From Fasciola hepatica (Eukaryota > Platyhelminthes > Trematoda > Plagiorchiida > Fasciolidae): a stretch of 64,000 nt of DNA. Where the stretch lies: NCBI GenBank assembly GCA_948099385.1, contig CANUEZ040000047.1:28848501-28912500 (forward strand). Direction: 5' to 3'. The notes under the pieces are model-generated. The model had not been told where the DNA came from, did no database searches, and was given only the letters and a program-made list of their open reading frames with translations. Position numbers and translations under genes: made by a program. Within the stretch, counting starts at the first letter, position 1. The number at the start of each line of letters is the position of its first letter. Below are positions 24,118-35,890 of the stretch, piece after piece.

Positions 24118-24520
24118 GCTTGGGTCGGCTGACTTCGAATCCCGACTACCAGTAGACGCACGATCAATCAACTTTGGCAGTTGGAGCACGGTACTGTAAT
24201 TGGTAAGCGTTAATAAAAAAACATTAAACGTACAACCAAGCATCTCCAAGCCGTTGAGTGACGTACAGGCCAAACCGACTACGTGTTGTCATGTAATTGT
24301 GCGAATGGCGAACAGACTTGTGTACAGCGGGATGCGTGAAACTGATTGGTTGGCATAGTCACAGTCAAGGTCTGCTGATCTGTGTCTGTGTACTTGGGAC
24401 TGTATGCGTGTGTAATCATAGAACTGATGCCAGGTAGCCCTGGTGTGGGTTCATATGTATGCGTCACAGCATGACTGCATGCCGAGAGAACAACTTGTAG
24501 ACGCATGGATGTATGTAGTA

Positions 24521-24559
<39 letters not shown>

Positions 24560-24567
24560 GTGTGTGT
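24521..24567 (+). repeat. (TG)n microsatellite
   Basis: TG repeat with two GC interruptions. It generates long artificial frames on both strands rich in Cys-Val or His-Thr that are not genes. Confidence 0.95.
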
Positions 24568-25316
24568 AAGTCAACGTCCGAGAGGAACTGTCGGCGGCTT
24601 GAATCAGTGGATGTTTGTATATGTGAGCGCACGTGCGTCGATGACCATGCAGCAGAAAACGACTATCATGCGTGTGTACGTGATAGCATGTGAGAGCAAC
24701 ACATCATGGGCGTAGTGTCATGCGTGGATGTGCGTGAGTGTTTGAACGTTTAAATGACCCAGTTACATCTGGGTGTCCCGAAATGCACCTACCCAACACG
24801 TTATCTTGAAATTGCCCCCCCCACCCCAGTGACGCGTCATTTTTGAAAAAAGATGGATTGATCTACAAATTTTATACTGAAATTTCGTCGGTCAAATGGT
24901 GTATTGTGCATTGTCCATTCAAAACCGTCAATTAATGTAGAGTATTGCATCCAAGAAACTGAGGCCTCCGTTTAGTTTTATGTAACAACAGAGTTTGTGA
25001 AGGAGGTTAAAAATGTAAGCATGAAATACACTGTCACTTACCAATGTTGGTTGTAAATTTATGTCCACGAAGTTGTGTAAAACTTCGGTATGGCATACTT
25101 AAGGGGTATTCCTTCAAGCTGCTTATCAATAGTACTAATAATAATTTAACTTATCAGATAAATGTTCCTGTTGGAATTTCAGCTGGAACTCTTATCTACT
25201 AGTGGTAGTTTTGTGCAGAAAAGCGCATACACTGTATTGTTGTGTGATGTGTACAATGACCGTTCTTATTAATACGTTTTACCGGACGGACTTGGAATGG
25301 CCTGTTGGTGGAATGG

Positions 25317-25330
25317 AAAGCTTAAGCTTT
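25317..25330. repeat. 14-base perfect palindrome
   Basis: AAAGCTTAAGCTTT, its own reverse complement; leftmost member of the palindrome cluster. Confidence 0.9.
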
Positions 25331-25464
25331 TTCCTTCCTACTGTAGGTGCAATCGAAGTCCGTTGAACATCCACCAATTATCATTGTAGAATGTTATTAC
25401 AGGGCAAAGATGGTATACATCCTTAGTGAGCACTATGGATGCCATTGAAACACGTACTCAAAAT

Positions 25465-25488
25465 AATGCGTACTATATAGTATGCATT
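25465..25488. repeat. 24-base near-perfect palindrome
   Basis: Centre TACTATATAGTA is perfect; the flanks pair with a single G/T mismatch. Confidence 0.9.
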
Positions 25489-25525
25489 TATGTACGATGA
25501 ATTATTTATGTACCAGTATTGTGGC

Positions 25526-25545
25526 CACGGTTTACGTAAACCGTG
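25526..25545. repeat. 20-base perfect palindrome
   Basis: CACGGTTTACGTAAACCGTG is identical to its reverse complement. A perfect TACGTACGTA palindrome follows at 25547-25556. Confidence 0.95.
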
Positions 25546-25577
25546 ATACGTACGTACCATGATGTAAGTAAATAGGT

Positions 25578-25599
25578 GACGTTGAACGCGTTCAACGTC
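25578..25599. repeat. 22-base perfect palindrome
   Basis: Two 11-base halves, GACGTTGAACG and its complement CGTTCAACGTC, meet without a spacer. No mismatch. Confidence 0.95.
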
Positions 25600-25690
25600 G
25601 AATTTGAGTGGTACTATTAAATGGTATTTAACACTTAATATTCAAGCGATATCATCGGGGTCACTGAACACCCAAAACCCCCTTTTTGAA

Positions 25691-25725
25691 GTGGTAATAA
25701 CATGTTTCTAATATGTTTTTACCAC
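25691..25725. repeat. Inverted repeat with short loop
   Basis: Arms 25691-25703 and 25713-25725 pair at 12 of 13 positions (GTGGTAA...AACAT with ATGTT...TTACCAC) around a 9-base loop. Confidence 0.85.
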
Positions 25726-25835
25726 GTTCTGTGCTGCCTGGGCGTGTATTGTATAACGTAGAATTATTAATGTACGACATCCCTCAACAGACCGTTGAAG
25801 GAATCGAAGATATATATATATCAAAATACAGATAC

Positions 25836-25857
25836 ATGTTTACAGATCTGCAAACAT
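25836..25857. repeat. 22-base palindrome with one mismatch
   Basis: Centre CAGATCTG, flanked by ATGTTT and its complement AAACAT with a single mismatched pair. Confidence 0.85.
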
Positions 25858-26151
25858 TGGAATATGTGTATATAATTGTGTGTAAAATACATCTGCAGGG
25901 ATGTTCCTAATAATGGTCCTCCCTCATTACGAGGCTCACTCTCAGTGCGGTCACAGGTGTGCTTGCTGATGCCTAACTGCCGAACGTACTTGGGATATAA
26001 TTGCTAGCCAACGATTTAGGTGTGCCCCATTTCTAACTGGACGTTTGTAGCAAGGTGTGCGACCACAACGATATACACACCTCAGGAACTCATACGGTCC
26101 CAGTATCAGCCTATGCACAACGTGTTGGCAGTTTGACATTTGATCCGTACT

Positions 26152-26169
26152 AACCACGTATACGTGGTT
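26152..26169. repeat. 18-base perfect palindrome
   Basis: AACCACGTATACGTGGTT, self-complementary; lies 70 bases before the (AT)n tract. Confidence 0.95.
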
Positions 26170-26235
26170 TTATGCGGCACATGTGTGAGATGACCAGCAC
26201 GCACACAGGAGCTATGGGTTTGCATTGTAGAACTG

Positions 26236-26238
<3 letters not shown>

Positions 26239-26287
<49 letters not shown>
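26239..26287. repeat. (AT)n microsatellite
   Basis: Pure AT repeat of about 24 units; self-complementary and able to extrude as a cruciform. Lies at the edge of a palindrome-rich stretch. Confidence 0.95.
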
Positions 26288-26291
<4 letters not shown>

Positions 26292-28637
26292 TCCGTTGTG
26301 CGCACAAAAGTCACCGATTCCCAAATGAAAAGTGAAGGCTGCACAACTATATACACATTTATTCATGCATATGTACCGGTCCCATGTACATTCCGGAATT
26401 CTGTTTCTATTCTCTGGCGCTCACACCAGTCTGTAACGAGCTTCCTAATATTTTACACGTAAACATAACTGCTCCATCGGATGCTGCAAGTTTCCCATTC
26501 CCACTTATTACGCACGTTAGTTAACTGATATAACACAGCATACCGTGGGGTACGAAGACAACTAACTTGACCTGCAATATGGCAAGTCTACTACCTGTGG
26601 TGTACTGGTAACTGCACCAGTCGAGCATCGATGTCTAAACGCTTAGGCCCCGGTTTCTACCTAACCGAACATCCAACAGTTAATTCTACCGGACAGGTAG
26701 TACAGCCACTGGGGCTACATGGCAGTCATTTGTACGGCAAACCCAGTGGCCTCTATTTTGCAAATGGTACACTTCACAACCAGTTATGAAATTAAACATG
26801 CAATTCCGACTACGTCCATCAACCGTCACACCACAACGTCCCGTTGATGAGCACGTGAAAGAAGACTCACGTACCAGAGTTCCTAGGATAGGATAACGAA
26901 TTCACCTAAAGACAGACAACACCTGTCGGTAGTAATCACACATTAGCGGCCCACTGAGGCCGGTTTCGCATTCTCCCATCCTTGGTCATCCATCATCCGG
27001 CCAGAGATGGCAAGCACAAGCAATTCTCCAAAAGCCGCATTGCAAATGTGTCAAACGCGTACAGGAACGGTATTTGATGAACTCACTTTCCGGTTAACTG
27101 ATTGGTCCGTGAACTGCAAGTATGGAAACCCGAACCAGTCGTGAAATCCGTAGCTGAATGCTTCCCAACAGGTACCATTGTCCAAACCCCCGCTGAATCG
27201 CCCACGGAATGGCAGATCCTCAGCCATCACACCGCACACGCAACACCGCGAATGTGGAGTGCAGCACCTGCAAGGCTGTTTAGATATGACAGCGGCATCA
27301 ATCAAACGTAATAAGCGGTCGACCAGTAACCTGAAAGAAACTTACCAACATTCAATCAACACGAACAATTTTTACCTAGTATTCAGTAACTTCAAAGTCA
27401 TGAGTGATAACAAAATCATCATGCAGTTAAGGTCTTTATGAGCCACAAAAGGATTAGCGAAAAATCCATCAGTACGTAACGATTGTTTTACCCAACACCC
27501 AGGTAGGAACAACCCATACTTTCTCACATCTGCGTGCGTGATGCGCTGGCTGTCCTAAGTGGGTTGTGGTTGAACCAGGTGGGGAAGCCGGATCGGAGGA
27601 AGTTGCTATCATTGCATTGTTGACAAAACACCTACGGAACGTATGAACTTTATGAACGTTTGAATTCAAATCCGAAATTTCACAGCGTGGCCACACATTC
27701 TGACAATTGAACCAAACTGATTGTAAAGATTCATCTCATGTGGACAAGAAAATTCGGATTTCCTTCCTTGGTTATCCTTTTCTCATTCCCGTTGGGAGGC
27801 AGCGAAATGATCACCGGCATGAATCGTGCCATGTTGCAACTCTGGCTTCCCTTTTCAACATTCCCGTTCAACCAAACGTGTGGAGTTATTTACGGGTTTC
27901 CATTTGGCCGTTGTTACTGTTTGTTTCTAACCGGTTCTCATCTGTCCTTACAACTACACCGATTAACTTTCTTTGAGACCCAAATTATCATGCTAGTTCA
28001 GTTTCCGTACCCTGACCTGCTGTTGGTTTTCGGCCCAACCTGTTATTTTCTCATAATTGTCTGCGTTAATTGACTGAGCGAAGCTGCTTGGAAGTAGGTA
28101 GTTCCTCCCATTGATTTTCGTCTGGGACAATGACGAAACTTCAGACTTGGACTTCCCTTTTGATCACGCGGTTTTCTTTCGACTATAATATCACGTTCAT
28201 AATTCAACACGCCTATGAGTATGTTCCCTCAGGCGATTAATTCTTTTCCTCTAGCCACAAGCTTTCATGAAAAGCTATTCACTTTGTCAGCCATTCAGCA
28301 TGATCATGTATCACCAATGCAGGCGCTTGATGTCCTTTGCTACTTGGGCTTTGTTAAGACTTAGTTGACTGTTTTTCTGATGTGGTCGGTTTGAGCAAAA
28401 TTTGGGGTATGTTGTTATCGTTGTCTGATAAATAAGTTTTATAGTACATGTAATCAAGAGAGTTTGAGTTCTCTGACTTGGGACTCAGGGTTCGTTTCCC
28501 AACTAGTTTTCCGATGATTAGACAAACATTGGTTGCGTTGAAAGTCCCGAGAATTTGGCAAACGGATCATATTGATCTATTGGAATTCACCGGTGAACTT
28601 CAATTACATTCTGTAGTTTGTGATTTGCCTACAGCCA
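26288..28637. other. Unrecognised DNA
   Basis: The longest frame, 27738-28073, is hydrophobic because of T-rich DNA and shows no transmembrane-family motif. No call. Confidence 0.5.
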
Positions 28638-28790
28638 GTGGTGGTCGAGTGGTTCAGGAGAATGTCATTTCCACCTCCAATGTCACAGATTCAAATCCAG
28701 CCCCGACAGGTCACTTTGGTGACAGAAAGTAACCCACAGTCGTCCACGTGACTTCCTCGAACCTCACGTGGTTAGCCTCCGCAAGTCTCA
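28638..28790 (+). mobile_element. tRNA-derived SINE, family S1, copy 2
   Basis: Plus strand: TGGTCGAGTGGTTCAG (A-box-like) at about 28648, AGATTCAAATCC (B box) near 28687, then G-G-T-C-A-C-T-T-T-G-G-T-G-A-C-A-G and a C-C-T-C-G-A-A-C-C-T run shared in order with copy 1. Confidence 0.6.
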
Positions 28791-29114
28791 GGCTCAGTTG
28801 TCAATTATCCGTAAAAGTGTGATTTGTCTTTAGGTTAATGAGGCACACAGTTTCCACTGCGAAAGTTCGTACAACTGATATGCTCAATGAAGATGCTCAT
28901 TCGAAAGTTTGTGAAGAATAATTGCAATTCAAGTGACTTTTTGATGCCACAGACAGTGAATGGATATCACGGAAACTCCTCTGGACCACCGTGCTCAAAA
29001 TCAAGAAACATCAAAGAAGAGTGTGGCAAATTATTGTGGACTCATACACATTTCCCCATCATCTATTTTTCATAACCACGGGATTTCAACCAAAAATGAT
29101 TAAAATTGGCTCTA

Positions 29115-29314
29115 CGGAATGACAGTGGCTGAGGCAAAACCATTCCCGACCAATGAGGTTTCGAATTCACTCCGGTCATTGTTTACCACTGACCGATTTT
29201 CAGCCAATCGCCAGCCAGTCTGCCATTCATGTTCCCAGAACTCAGAAATATTCTTCTCATCCATCTCATCTGATCACAAAAATAACTAGTTAGCTACGCA
29301 CAGTTTTCATCATC
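29115..29314 (+). promoter_or_regulatory. Upstream region conserved with a receptor pseudogene; likely 5' UTR/promoter
   Basis: About 200 bases before the receptor start can be aligned by eye with the reverse complement of 13108-13310, ahead of the related pseudogene. Shared stretches include a G-C-C-A-G-T-C-T run near 29215 and a T-C-A-T-C-A-T-C run just before the ATG. This shows the duplicated unit included upstream DNA. No TATA box or transcription start can be fixed from sequence alone. Confidence 0.45.
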
Positions 29315-30349
29315 ATGGTCGAACCCACTTTTAATGTAAATCAATCTACAAATTATGCCCTCGGTGTGGGTTGCACTATACCTCTGTGTTTTGGAATCAT
29401 TACCAACATTCTAGTTTTCTGTGTTCTGTACACAGTGAAGATAAATGGTCGTCTAACAACTTGGCTACTGCGTGTGCAAGTAGTTCTTGATGCATCATGT
29501 TGTTTGTGGAATATTCTCTTTCTATGGGTACGACACTACCCATATTCTACCTCAATCGGTGGTTGGATTCAATGTCACATCTGGCGTACACAAGCACCCT
29601 ACTGGATAACGGTGTCCATGTCAACGTGCAACCTGACATGGATCGCATTGAATTGTTTATGGGCCACAGTGTATTGTGCCACTTACCAATGTAATGAAGG
29701 AACATACATTATCTGGACTACTTTCGGAACCTTGTCATTTGGAATGGTCATTGGTATACCGACCATGATGATTGTACTGCTGGAAGAAATGGTGTGTGTT
29801 ACAATAATAACACCCCAGCAGACAATCGCGTATCATATTATTTCGTTTCATCAACCATTCTGGATTGCCATTTATTACCTTCTCCCAATTGTGGTTATGC
29901 TGGTTGCTTATTTTCGTGTGGTATGCTATTTCCGTTCAATGGAACTCAAACAACAATCCGAGGATTGTGGCAGTACGTCATCACAGTGGTTCCATCCACA
30001 TGAACAGGAGCATCAACCCTATTCACGGGGACCAAATACGTCACTCCAATACATCGATTCGATGCTTCAGTCTCTGCATGGCAGTTCGCTGTGTCTGATC
30101 TCTGGCGTGATTTTGGGACACACATACGATACAGTACTCTATATAATGAGTACCAGTGGTACTACCTATTCCTATGACGTCGGATCAGATGCTCAATTGA
30201 TCAGTGTGTTTGTGACAACGCTGAACTCCATTATCAATCCGATGATTATTGCTCTGTCAGTTCCATCTGTTCGTAGGTTTGTAAGCATATATCTTTTTTT
30301 TGGGATCAGGACTTGTAAACGTACCTTTTTCACGTCAAATTCGGATTGA
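29315..30349 (+). CDS. Divergent rhodopsin-like seven-transmembrane receptor (flatworm orphan type), intact single exon
   Basis: A 344-residue open frame with seven hydrophobic segments at about residues 14-41, 49-72, 95-121, 131-156, 180-206, 255-278 and 291-317. Family features visible: a W-I-Q-C element before TM3 (Cys87) and a Cys in extracellular loop 2 (Cys161) that could form the usual disulfide; Asp59 in TM2; an N-P pair (308-309) in TM7; and a sequon at Asn9. The DRY motif after TM3 is replaced by N-C-L, the TM6 CWxP motif is absent, and NPxxY reads N-P-M-I-I. Such losses are typical of lineage-specific orphan receptors; the platyhelminth PROF group is my best guess. It would act at the plasma membrane, but ligand and G protein cannot be inferred. 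The start is the first Met of the frame, shared with the pseudogene at 13.1 kb. Third intracellular loop is about 50 residues. Length and lack of introns suit a functional gene. Confidence 0.85.
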   Translation: MVEPTFNVNQSTNYALGVGCTIPLCFGIITNILVFCVLYTVKINGRLTTWLLRVQVVLDASCCLWNILFLWVRHYPYSTSIGGWIQCHIWRTQAPYWITVSMSTCNLTWIALNCLWATVYCATYQCNEGTYIIWTTFGTLSFGMVIGIPTMMIVLLEEMVCVTIITPQQTIAYHIISFHQPFWIAIYYLLPIVVMLVAYFRVVCYFRSMELKQQSEDCGSTSSQWFHPHEQEHQPYSRGPNTSLQYIDSMLQSLHGSSLCLISGVILGHTYDTVLYIMSTSGTTYSYDVGSDAQLISVFVTTLNSIINPMIIALSVPSVRRFVSIYLFFGIRTCKRTFFTSNSD

Positions 30350-33300
30350 GTGATGATTTATGGAAAATTTGATAGCTATATTTTTCTCTTATTGTTGTGT
30401 TTTCTGATTTTCCTTATTGATTCATTTTCTCACTTGATGAGGGAAACGAATAAAGTGGATTCACACGTATTGAAACGAATCATTGGCATCGATTGGTTTC
30501 GCAATATTTGCAAGTTTTCGAAGATGTTGTACTGAACATATTTTAACTCCCCTTCGGCCAATTCCCTGACCATGTTCAATGTGCACGGTCCAACTGATCC
30601 TCTGTCTTTTTGTGAATGCCACTAGCCTACCGATCCATACTTTGGCTAGAAACACGGATGACAAACAATCCTCTCCTTGTTTTCGACGACTGCTCCGACG
30701 CAATCAAAAAGTGAACTCAGTTCCACTTCATTGTCATTGTTTATAACTAACGAGCATTCACCGAGGTGTGTCCCACGGTCTGGTCTGCTTCGGCACAATC
30801 AGATCACAGCTTGTTCTGAGCTCCCTTTTCCCATCGCCCATGTTGTGGCAGCTGCTCTACAGGCAATAGCTCCGAGTAATCGTTTATGTTGATAAAAACC
30901 GAAAGACAGCATTCTGTTCGGTACTTCCTACACAGTTACTCATGTAACCAGATGTCTGAGGTCCCAATGATAGATGAGTAAAAGCCAAGGAAACCACGCA
31001 TGCATCAGTGAAACCAGTGACAAAGACTTCAGAGTGACTTCAAAATGAAGGATATACTCGACATCGTTTGCTCTGTTAGATGCCAACCATTCTGTTCCAC
31101 ATGATCCAATATTTATGCCATCCACTGGACATGCGTTTGGAGATCCACACTGTGTTGTTATCTTGCATTCTCTCATAACCCATCTTTGAACACGACTCCA
31201 CCGTCGTCTTTTTCGTCCGATTCACTACTGAACACTATCCAATCCGTTTTTGTGTTTTTGTTTGTGTGTTTTTGTGTGTCATCAACGTGACCTCGGTACA
31301 CGTTTGGTTCGCTTTCGGTACATCAAGCTTTGTTCAAAGACGACAATCGGACAAATAACCAAGTCCTTTAGTTTGAACCTGTGATCGGTAACTGTGAAGG
31401 ATTGCACTTTATTTCGTTCAGTCATGTTTACTACTGTGTTACTCTACACTCGTTCTGAATTTGTTTTTGGTTTCAATTTTAATCTACCTTAATTTTTTGT
31501 GTGGATCATTTTTCTTGGTGGAGAAACTGAAAAGTGCATAAAGTTTTGAGGCGAATCAGATTAGTGGCTTAAGAGATGTCCGCGAATCACAGAAGGTAGT
31601 GAATGGGAATAGCTGCAAATTATATCGTTTGATTAGGAGAACTGGTCCATTGAAAATAGAAATAACCGAGACACGCGATCAGTACAATGACTCATGGGTT
31701 ACCACGAAATATCTCCATTTGGAACGTTAGTGAATGTGAGACGTGGATCGTCACACTCCTTTTTCTTTGCTCTTACACTTATTGGGGTTCTGATCATCGA
31801 GTACTATTTTTGTTGTCTTGCAGATCAACATCTGCCATCACCTGTGGCAGACTACTGTTGCAGCCACTATGCTACATATTTGGTGTAATAATTAAAGCGT
31901 TATGAACACGAATTCAGGAAAACTACTGATTACGCAAATTCATTATTCTGTCTTTGCTATTCAGGTTACGTGGAATTATGAGTGGACTATTTAATCGATG
32001 TGTATGTATGTGTTGTATAATGTGAGGCACAGTGGTGACAGTTACTGTGCCATCTTACTGGGAACTGTGGAAGATTAATTTTGTCTCTGGGATCATTCGG
32101 TTTGTTGGTTGTCTGATTGTGCTGTGTGTGCGCGCATGTCTATTTGTTTGTTTGTGTTGCGCTGGTTGTGTTTCAGTTATGGTAGATGGATCGCGTGAAG
32201 TAACTGTTTTTGTTGCAAACGGTTCACACGCCAATTGCCTAATTCAGATAGCCTCGGTTGAAGCAGATTTGCATATCAGACCCTATCTCGATCGGCTTTT
32301 GACACTGAATAAAAATCCGAAGTACTCAAATAAAATCCACTCGATAATCATTGCCAAACAAGTGATCGTGTAATACTTTTGAATTTGTTGCTGGAGGTTT
32401 CTGGGTGGCTTCTCACTTCATAGAATTGGTTTTTCTTAGAGCCTTTGTCTCAACAGTCTAGCTAAAAATTTATTGGGGTGTCAACTCGGCATAACAAAAC
32501 TCAATGGAGTACGATGATTTCTCTTACTGTTGAGGGAAACTCCAATGCTGCGCCACTACATCCATCTTATGAATGCTTTTACACTGATAAACTGCTTCTA
32601 CTCTTGTTCATTCAATGGAATGTCCTCTCCAGGGGCATAGCTACTAGTACCGGATGTTCCCATCAACCTGATCAGAGAAACCACATTTCATCTCTCCGCT
32701 GACCATTGACATGTTAGGAACGATTGCAGCTCCGAATTAAGGAAATTATCCTGTTAAGCCCTTCTGTTAATGGGGGCACTCAAGACATCACAAAACATCG
32801 GACTATAATCACGTCATGATGGAGTCTCATACAAGGTATAACATGTTGCTGCTGGACCGGGCTTACTCTTCGCTACTGATGAATCGCTTGGAATCACGTT
32901 TTCAGTTGATCGGAAATCATCTCTTGAACGCGAAAGGTTTATATGTGTTCACAATATTCTTTGAAACTCTTAGAAAATATATTAAGTTTTAAAACCTGTT
33001 CCTCAACGGTTGTATTAGGCAATTTCCCAAGAAAATGCTCATTGTGCTTTCGTTTGGATTGTTTATTCTTCCACTCATCTTGAGTTACACGGCGAACATA
33101 TTTTTCGCTTTGATGCCGATTCCCAATTGCTTTGCACCTGTGAATTCTAACAATTTCCCGCTGATGTGCATAATGACTACTTAACAATTATCCGCAGAAT
33201 AAGAAAAACCCAAGTACTGGAAGTAAAATATAGATAACAAATTGAATACTCTTTCATTTGTTAGTTACCAGTGTTTCGGAGTAACTATGGAAGTTTATGT

Positions 33301-34644
33301 CGAATTAGTTGTGCTGACCTTAACCTGGAAGACAATTTTACCAGAAACCAGAAACGGTATCAAAGCGCAGTTGCTTTAACCTTGCAGTGACCTACGGTCT
33401 TGAACTGATTCGTAAACATGCTTCGTAGACTAACCAATCTCTCATACATTAGGTTCAAAGGTCGGTTTCTCATTAGGGATTAAGGCAACTCGACTGACTA
33501 TCATTGGACCACTCAACAGAGTCGTGCATTCTTCTGGCAGAAGAGCAGAGAATAGTACTGGAGAATAACAGGATGAGAAAGACAGAATAAAGTAACAGAC
33601 TCAGGCGGAGAGCACAGAGTCTGGAGCTAGTGAATTGTTTGAGCTTACAATTGCTACACAAAATACACTGCGGCTTTCAAAAGTATAAATGATTTTGCAA
33701 AGAATGACACGGATTAGCCCTACTATTTACAGCTGTATGGGACTACATACAGCACTAACTGAATTATCCCTCATTTTTCGTAACTAGGACTAAAGTGTCA
33801 GTGTTTGAAAATTTCTGTCCCATCAGTCACGCGTTCCATAGTGAAGTCTTGACATTTTACCCACACCTGTGCGATTGAAACTGTAATCGAACTAGTAGTT
33901 TTTCATTGAAAGAATTCGTGTTAGTCTCAAACGCAGATAAATGGGGTGATGTATGATAAGAGTAAGATGAGCGTTTACTGTCTGTCACAAGCAGTGCATG
34001 GAGTTCAAAGTATTTGCGCTCCTGAAAAGGTTCTCTTTACTTTCGAGACAAGACTCGGGGAAAAATATCATGCATGACGGGAACGGTTATTTTAATTTCT
34101 TGGTAGACAGAACACGGTGTATTGGGTTTGGTAAATAGATGAATATATTTTCAAAAGTGATACTTATAGTATCAGAAAAATGCTGACTACATGTTTAGTA
34201 TGTCTGAGAAGAACTCTTGAAGTCTTCAATGGAATTTCTATTGTGAAACACGTAGAAAAACCACGGGAAACTAAAACGATAATAATACAGATGATATCGT
34301 TACGTGTGGGATGTGCTGTCCTGGTTTTCATACTCACTGTCATGTGGCTCTGCTTTCAGTGCAAAGCACGCAGAGCGAACTGAAATATCGGGGAAAAGTG
34401 ACAATTTTCAGTAACCAGACAAGTCAGTTACTTCACGGAGGTCGCTTTCGATTTCCCTTCTCACTGCTTTCCCTCCTCTAAAAGAGTCGGCCCCGGCGAC
34501 CTCGCACTACCTCCTTCACTTAGCACTTTTATTCCAACGGCCACTTAAGGTCGGTCTTTACGTTGTTCACTTCCTATTCACTGACTGGTTTAAGTGGTTC
34601 AAATATAGACCACGCAATTACTTGCCAGTGGTGTGAGGGGCTGA
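30350..34644. other. Unrecognised DNA downstream of the receptor gene
   Basis: The receptor stop overlaps a following ATG frame of 61 codons that has no motif. The rest holds only short frames. No polyadenylation site can be fixed. Confidence 0.5.
32032..32373 (+). CDS. Unidentified 113-residue open frame with a hydrophobic segment
   Basis: One hydrophobic stretch at about residues 18-46, rich in Cys and Val, then a polar tail. No homology recognised. The low-complexity T/G-rich DNA encoding the hydrophobic part suggests a chance frame. Confidence 0.12.
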   Translation: MVTVTVPSYWELWKINFVSGIIRFVGCLIVLCVRACLFVCLCCAGCVSVMVDGSREVTVFVANGSHANCLIQIASVEADLHIRPYLDRLLTLNKNPKYSNKIHSIIIAKQVIV

Positions 34645-34870
34645 CTAATCTTTGTTTGGCTGACTGTCATTTGGCCTACACCATTCACACGCAAATCTCA
34701 GGTCATCCGACCAACCCCACACTAGGAAGCACCACGCTCGAGTTTCGTTCTTGTTAGAGCGTATCAGTGGTGCATATCCCCCTCCACACCCAAGGTTTGA
34801 ACCCCGGGCCCTCTCACTTCAAAGGCGCGGGTGTTACCAAATCTCCACCACGCCCCCTTCCGGGCTGATC
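34645..34870 (+). mobile_element. Foldback/SINE-like element, copy C (one arm)
   Basis: Shares the left arm and core of the family: the C-T-C-A-G-G-T-C-A-T-C-C-G-A-C-C-A-A-C-C run at about 34700, the G-G-A-A-G-C-A-C-C-A run, and a core with an excellent B box on the minus strand (34793-34803). The right arm is missing or decayed. Confidence 0.6.
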
Positions 34871-35344
34871 CGAATCAAAAAGTTAAGCTTGTTCAGATGT
34901 CGTCCTTTATGACAGCCAGAAATGCCCGACAGCTTTAAATGGAGACGCGGTACCTCCCCGTTAGCTCCAAGTGAACAACTCCTACCAAATCAGGTCTTCT
35001 CCACAAGATGCTGCCAATGTACCCACATTTTAGACTAGCTTCGTATTTTGTATATAGGGATCACGCCATTACTTGCGAGTAGTGTGTGGGATTTCCGAAT
35101 TCTTGGCTTAAGCTGATAGAAATGCACCACAAACAACAGGTTCGAGCCTCCGTTATCTCACATTACACAGTCTGCCTCGGACAGCACTCGTTCGACCATA
35201 TAAGCTCCTCGCAATTCCCTGTGGAGTTTAGCCGGTGTTCCAGGGTTGTCGATGATTTTGGTGATCATTTTGAAAGCTGTCGCTTGGCAGTCTTATTTCC
35301 CTACCGGTTCAATAGAAAGTGTGGTGTTTTTCCGATAGAACGAC

Positions 35345-35890
35345 TGACCGTGCTATTATGGGTGAGGAGGCAGCGTGGTAGTGCACCACTTTGTGAGATG
35401 GCCTGCCAGTACAAGGATGTATCGGTGATTCATCAGAATGCCAGGTAGAGGACCTATTATGTCCATACCAACCAGTTCATTAGGGTACCAAGCGACTAGT
35501 GCTTGCAATGGGGCCCGGAGACCGTGAGGTGGGTTTTTGAAGCTGCTGCAGAATTCACAAGTATTGCAGAAGGTAACGAGGTGTCTGTAAAAATGTGCCC
35601 ACCAGAACAGTTGTCTCGCAACAGCCTTCAATTTGCTGATGCCGACTTGGCCCAGGTCGGTGTGCAGGTCCTGTAGAACTTCCTTTACCAGTGCCTGAGG
35701 AATCACTACACATGAGGTGTAGTGCGAACCGTAATTTACGAACAGTACTCCCTCTTCCATCTTACACTGGTCCACAACGTCCATAGGCAACCAGCCCTGG
35801 TCTTCTTTCCTACCATTACGGAGCTCGTTGGCTGGTCACCTCCTGAGCGAAGTCGATTGTAAATCAGAGCTGTTTCCGGGTCTTTTGCTT
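35345..35890 (-). pseudogene. Gypsy integrase fragment (second family)
   Basis: Best frame 35790-35356. It has Q-A-L-V-K-E-V-L-Q-D-L-H-T-D-L-G with a zinc-binding H, F-W-W-A-H-F as in the family's F-Y-W-P, C-N-T-C for the Cys pair, R-A-P-L-Q, M-D-I-I-G-P-L-P with the first catalytic Asp, and Y-I-L-V-L-A-G-H-L-T-K-W. The frame is open for 144 residues but ends before the second Asp, and the conserved second zinc His is not evident. Weak similarity continues upstream to about 35890. The plus-strand frame over 35086-35448 is a shadow. Confidence 0.8.

Larger units (their letters stand above)
22621..25316. other. Unrecognised DNA apart from R2 and the (TG)n tract
   Basis: Short frames only. A run of eight C near 24818. 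No retroelement motif found. Confidence 0.5.

Noticed and set aside
24279..24715. Long His/Thr-rich and Cys/Val-rich frames on both strands
   Set aside because: They are produced by the (TG)n microsatellite.
26239..26287. A CRISPR or tandem array
   Set aside because: It is a plain (AT)n tract; no spaced direct repeats occur anywhere in the window.
27738..28073. Hydrophobic 111-codon frame that could suggest a membrane protein
   Set aside because: Hydrophobicity comes from T-rich DNA, and no receptor or transporter motif or repeat is visible.
29497..30098. Three extra plus-strand frames inside the receptor gene
   Set aside because: Alternative frames of the intact receptor with no motif.
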